Shown in pieces: positions 16,701-19,870 of a DNA stretch of 19,870 bases. Below the pieces are notes generated by a model. That model saw nothing but the letters and a program-made list of their open reading frames with translations, ran no database searches and had not been told where the DNA came from. The stretch is from Zancudomyces culisetae (lineage: Eukaryota; Kickxellomycota; Harpellomycetes; Harpellales; Legeriomycetaceae), in NCBI GenBank assembly GCA_001969505.1, contig LSSK01001808.1, positions 1-19,870 on the forward strand, written 5' to 3'. Both the position numbers and the translations under genes were made by a program. Each line of letters starts with the position of its first letter. The first letter of the stretch is position 1.

Positions 16701-17582
16701 TTTCATCAAATGAAAGATGCTGCTCATATCCGATATCGCCATCTTTTATAAGGCGGTGTTTTGCATACTCTTCTGCGGTTTTATCCGTAATATCCAACTC
16801 AGACCTCTCTGTAGCTTCTTTAAGTACTTCAAACTCCTTAATTTTATCTTTTATATACGTTTTTACAAACTCTGAAATTTCCATCAGCTCAACACCCTGA
16901 ATCGGAACAAGATCGACGTCCCAGCTCTTTGTTGTTAGTACACAGATTTTTATCTTTCCCTCCAAATGCTGATATAGCCAAACTGCAAACCGAAGTATAC
17001 TTGCCCTATCCCTTTCAACACTATTGACACTAGATATTTCGCTTTTCTCAACTCTGGTAGGATAAAAAATTAAATTGCTAAAAGTAACCGCACACTTTTC
17101 GCTATCTTCACAAAGTCTATTAAGTCTCGATATTGTTTTGCGCCTGTCGCGCTGAGCAAGTGCTTCAAGAACGGTCTGTGTAATTATAATATTTTTGACG
17201 CATTTCCACTCCAAAAACTCCGAATATCTACTGGAAACCCCGACATCAGGTATCAATATCCTGTCATATTCGCTGTCAATTACATTTGGTAACGTTATTT
17301 TATTATTATTCAGGCACTTTCGACAGCCCTTTACTCTACAGCTCAAATCATCCCTATAATACTCTATGTAACATGTCGAGTCATATATCATTAGGAATTA
17401 ATATAGTTGATTTTTCAAAGCCAAAAAAAAGAAAAGAAAGAGGATAAGAAACATAAAAAGATAAAATAATTCTACCACTTACTCTCGCGAATGGTCCGAC
17501 TAAGTCCAGAGGTTTTGCTTTTTCTGTAAAATGTGTCTTCGTACCGACCCCTGCTTCCTGCTTGGATCACCTGGATATCCAT
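13741..17582 (-). CDS. DIS3: Exosome ribonuclease Dis3/Rrp44, two exons
   Basis: Exons 17582-17483 and 17363-13741, 1240 residues, against 1001 in S. cerevisiae. Dis3 is the 3'-5' exonuclease of the nuclear and cytoplasmic RNA exosome. Exon 1 supplies TFYRKSKTSGLSRTIRE; splicing joins it to YYRDDLSC, matching the family VREHYLRSDIPC. The ATG at 17391 lies inside the intron. Order: CR3 Cys triad (SCRVKGCRKC, with His in YQHL), PIN domain (about 70-225), two cold-shock domains with an acidic insert near 325-350, RNB domain (about 520-880), S1 domain (about 965-1117, split by a Gly/Asp/Ser insert near 1045-1072), and a roughly 120-residue basic tail ending with alternating Lys-Thr. The RNB active site is complete (SIDPIGSQDIDDAL, LCSLRGGKDRYAVS, YTHFTSPIRRYSD). 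The PIN site looks degraded (see findings). Divergent from MED6. Confidence 0.95.
13814..13841 (-). repeat. Hexanucleotide repeat encoding (Lys-Thr)n in the DIS3 C-terminal tail
   Basis: A GTTTTT-type hexanucleotide array encodes about four Lys-Thr dipeptides close to the C-terminus, in a tail absent from S. cerevisiae Dis3. Confidence 0.9.
17364..17482 (-). other. Intron of DIS3
   Basis: Donor GAGA|GTAAGT (GT at 17482-17481) and acceptor TTACATAG|AGTATTAT, 119 bases. Removal joins TIRE to a Lys codon and YYRDDLSC, reproducing the conserved Dis3 N-terminus. Without splicing, exon 1 runs into a stop two codons later. Confidence 0.88.
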
Positions 17583-18014
17583 ACTATCAATAGTTTTTAA
17601 TAAAACAGTCGAGAAATTAGAGTGAATTGTACTTATAAGCTTCAAATCGGTCTCAGCTATTTTCAAACTCTAAACCAACCTGCAGTTTTTTCCATTTGAA
17701 ATTCCAAAAAAGATGGCTTTATTGTTACTAAATTTGTCAAGAATTCTCAATCTGCGATTCAAACGCAAAGAATAATTAATTCACCAATAGAATCGAGCAA
17801 AAAGTTCATCCTGCTAAAAACACAGAAAGCACAGGATTAAATATCGCCCTTTTTTTTTCTTTATTTTTTGCTTACTGGGCAAGAAAAGTTTACATTGCTT
17901 GTTTTTGAACTGTAACAATGTTTAGTGAGCAAAGACTTTAAATCTGCCATATAATCCCCTTACATATATCGTCGACAACTTTATTATAATTTGACAATCA
18001 AACTAGCCGAAAAA
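17583..18014. promoter_or_regulatory. Divergent promoter region between DIS3 and MED6
   Basis: 432 bases with no gene. A T9 tract at 17850-17858, about 160 bases from MED6 and 270 from DIS3, could serve both. A 7-codon ATG frame (17918-17941) would be an upstream ORF if MED6 transcription starts before it. Nothing else recognisable. Confidence 0.55.
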
Positions 18015-19328
18015 ATGGACGATAAAAACAAGACACTTGAAACAGAAGATTTGATGGGAATAGAATGGCGTTTTTCCGAATGGATTATGCAAGCGGGCGG
18101 TTTGACACCCTCAAATGTTATGGAATACTTTAGCCTTTCTCCGTTTTGGGATCCTACAAGCAACAATGCGGTATTGAGTATGCAGACTAAATTTAATGCT
18201 CTACAAAATTCCAATCTCGATTTGACGTAAGTTCATACTACTTCATGAAAATATATTTACACGCCCATGTGTTTTCAAACACTCTAGTTTTATAAGGCTT
18301 TCTATAATTGAATCTGTGTGTATAGACAAATGGTTGGAATAGAGTTTGTTCTGATGCACGAGAAATGGCCCAATTTATTTGTAATAGCAAAAAGGCGAAG
18401 ATCTTCGCCCACCAAAGGTACTGCTCTCTTCTTTAATATTCGGTTTTATACCCAAAGTATGAATAATAACTGGTTCATTAACATTTTTTAATATTTCTTT
18501 TCTATCTTTTAGTGGTGAATACAGCTTTCTACTATGTCGTTAATGGAAATATATATCAATCTCCCACCTTGAAATCGCTTATTTCATCCAGAATGGTAAT
18601 ATTATATAAACATTATAAAAAAATACAATAGTTATTTAAACCCATCTAAACATATGTATATTTACAACTGACATAGCTTACCAGCTTGAATCTTATTGAG
18701 GAGGCGTTCCAATTGGTGTCCAAAAATGTTAAATATCACCCATATAGTGGGTATTCATGGGGCGTAGCCGGGAGTGACTCCAAACCTCAGAAGGATGCTT
18801 CAAAAGGTAAGAAATCTGTACTGCTACTCATTTATTGTTGCTATTTCTTTTCCACTTTTACTGAGTTTAACTTGAAAATGAACTAAAGTTGTACATCACT
18901 TCTATTATCTAATAAAAGTAGAAAAGCCTACACAAAGTGCCAGTTACCTACAGGTTAAAAACCAATTCAACAGCGCTATAGACTACATGCTAGAAATGGG
19001 CCCAAATAAATATGCTATACTTGCTCAACAGACAAGAATGGCTGAAGAAAGTGCCTTAAAAACAAACCAGTCTGTTCCAAGTGTTCTAAGCAAGAGCAGC
19101 AATCAATCGAGCACTTTAAGTCAATTGTCTAACACGGGAAAATCAGCACACGGAACTCCTACAGTTTCACGGACAAATTCAGGTATAATTTACAATGCAT
19201 CTTCGGATGGTGGCATGCTGGGAACCGATTTTAACTATAGAGGTGCTTCTGCAGCCCCTAGTCCTGCACCTCACTTTCTTCCTTCGGCATCTGTCAGCCC
19301 TAGCCCCTCACAGTCTAGAATGCATTGA
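18015..19328 (+). CDS. MED6: Mediator complex subunit Med6, five exons
   Basis: Exons 18015-18226, 18326-18417, 18513-18595, 18677-18806 and 18922-19328 give 307 residues. Med6 is a head-module subunit of Mediator, which bridges activators and RNA polymerase II in the nucleus. Exon 1 shows the family N-terminus: GIEWRFSEWIM, NVMEYFSLSPFWDPTSNN and MQTKFN, close to human VLDYFSERSNPFYDRTCNN. Exon 2 gives TQMVGIEFVLMHEKWPNLFVIAK (human NQMVGIEYILLHA). Exon 3 gives VVNTAFYYVVNGNIYQSP (human LADYYIIAGVIYQAP). Exon 4 gives the helix and KYHPYSGYSWGV (human RYHPSKGYWW). Exon 5 is a Ser/Pro-rich, probably disordered tail. The first ATG was chosen; no upstream in-frame ATG was seen. Four introns contrast with the intronless S. 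cerevisiae gene. Divergent from DIS3. Confidence 0.95.
18227..18325 (+). other. MED6 intron 1
   Basis: Donor GTAAGT after TTTGAC, acceptor TGTATAG. 99 bases. Restores LTQMVGIEF. No clear TACTAAC branch site. Confidence 0.9.
18418..18512 (+). other. MED6 intron 2
   Basis: Weak donor GTACTG after ACCAAAG, acceptor TCTTTTAG after a T-rich run, possible branch site TAATAAC. 95 bases. Restores SPTKVVNTAFYYV. The donor departs from the usual yeast consensus. Confidence 0.85.
18596..18676 (+). other. MED6 intron 3, branch-like CTGAC next to the acceptor
   Basis: Donor GTAATA, acceptor CTGACATAG. 81 bases. The TAG at 18676 must be used; the CAG eight bases later would give an early stop. A CTGAC only four bases from the end of the intron recalls Yarrowia-type introns. 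Confidence 0.88.
18807..18921 (+). other. MED6 intron 4
   Basis: Donor GTAAGA after TCAAAAG, acceptor TAAAAGTAG with CTAAT just upstream. 115 bases. An acceptor three bases earlier (AAG) would also keep the frame (Val-Glu instead of Glu), so the last three bases are uncertain. Confidence 0.8.
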
Positions 19329-19870
19329 GCTTCTGTATCTTTTGATATTTACCAACTCATATTTCATATTATCGTGTGATACTTGTTTATATATATATGC
19401 CACGCCTTTTTTTCTGCAATTTTTATTATTTGTATAATTTTCTTTTTTTCTAAATACACATATGCGTTTTAATTTTCGCTGTTTATTCAACAATAGAACG
19501 GTATTTAACATATTTCAATTATATCAAAATATACTTCTTGATCTAATGAAGACATTTAACGAGCTATAGCGAATCATTGTTTTCTTGGTTACTGTATTTC
19601 ACTAAATGAATATTAGCCGATTTTAAACCATACACTGTGAACCTGGAGAATATTTCATATTTTTATTATTTTTTGAGCTCAGCACTTTGATTTTGGTTCC
19701 TCGTCACATGTAATATATGATGATCGAAACTGTACAACCAGAAATACGTGGAAATAACCACATAGAAAGTGTAGCATGAACCCAATACTCACCTACTGCG
19801 ATGTGCTTGGCAGATATCGTCACTATTATATCACCAGCTGGATACCGCTTTTATCGGTATAAACAAGCTA
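19329..19870. other. MED6 3' flank to the window edge, no gene recognised
   Basis: About 540 bases holding the MED6 terminator. The last 100 bases are less AT-rich than the rest and carry short open frames on both strands (for example ATG at 19801 open to the edge, 23 codons) and a small inverted repeat (ATACCG/CGGTAT near 19843-19861). It may be the start or end of a neighbouring gene, but this cannot be decided. Confidence 0.5.

Noticed and set aside
17389-17391. ATG at 17391 as the DIS3 start
   Set aside because: It lies in the intron. Using it loses the conserved RKSK...TIRE segment and gives an N-terminus unlike the family.
17664-17666. Upstream TTG as start of DIS3 exon 1
   Set aside because: It is not an ATG. 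The first in-frame ATG is at 17582, just before the conserved region.
17918-17941. 7-codon upstream ORF before MED6
   Set aside because: Real ATG-to-stop frame, but the transcription start is unknown and the length is compatible with chance; kept only as a remark.
17991-17993. TTG upstream of MED6 as its start
   Set aside because: Non-ATG; the ATG at 18015 fits the family N-terminus.
18682-18684. CAG acceptor for MED6 intron 3
   Set aside because: It gives a stop after four codons. The TAG at 18676 restores the conserved helix.
19655-19740. Possible tRNA in the right flank
   Set aside because: No A-box or B-box pair and no cloverleaf could be drawn.

Overview
The window reads as nuclear DNA of an AT-rich budding yeast (Saccharomycotina). 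The evidence is a compact layout, conserved fungal housekeeping proteins, small introns of about 80-125 bases with GTAAGT-type donors and one TACTAAC-type branch site, and poly(dA:dT) promoter tracts. CTG codons fall on conserved leucine positions in MLH1 (for example NNRLV and ILDV), so this is not a CUG-Ser yeast. MED6, DIS3 and an INSIG-family gene carry introns. That is more than in Saccharomyces cerevisiae and suggests an earlier-branching lineage, but the species cannot be named from this sequence.

Layout from left to right: (1) a 3'-truncated minus-strand gene (<1-2007) for a probable mitochondrial helical-repeat protein; (2) an 890-base divergent promoter region; (3) MLH1 (+, 2898-5783), mismatch repair; (4) CLF1/SYF3 (-, 5918-8389), convergent with MLH1 across an (ACTAT)7 spacer; (5) PRP45/SKIP (-, 8766-10523), in tandem with CLF1, both being spliceosome NineTeen-complex or associated factors; (6) a 1.7-kb gene-poor region; (7) a four-exon INSIG/NSG1-like sterol-regulation gene (+, 12264-13584); (8) DIS3/RRP44 (-, 13741-17582), whose first exon and intron must be added to recover the conserved N-terminus; (9) a five-exon MED6 Mediator gene (+, 18015-19328); (10) about 540 bases with no recognisable gene.

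There is no operon logic. These are individually transcribed housekeeping genes for DNA repair, splicing, sterol control, RNA decay and transcription. PRP45 next to CLF1 is the only obvious functional pairing. No mobile element, tRNA, rRNA or CRISPR array was seen.

The most interesting signals are: a DIS3 whose PIN endonuclease site appears to have lost two of its four acidic residues while the exonuclease site and the CR3 zinc motif are kept; a stop-free, 123-base probable intron made largely of a 7-base tandem repeat inside the INSIG-like gene; and hexanucleotide repeats encoding alternating dipeptides in almost every gene.
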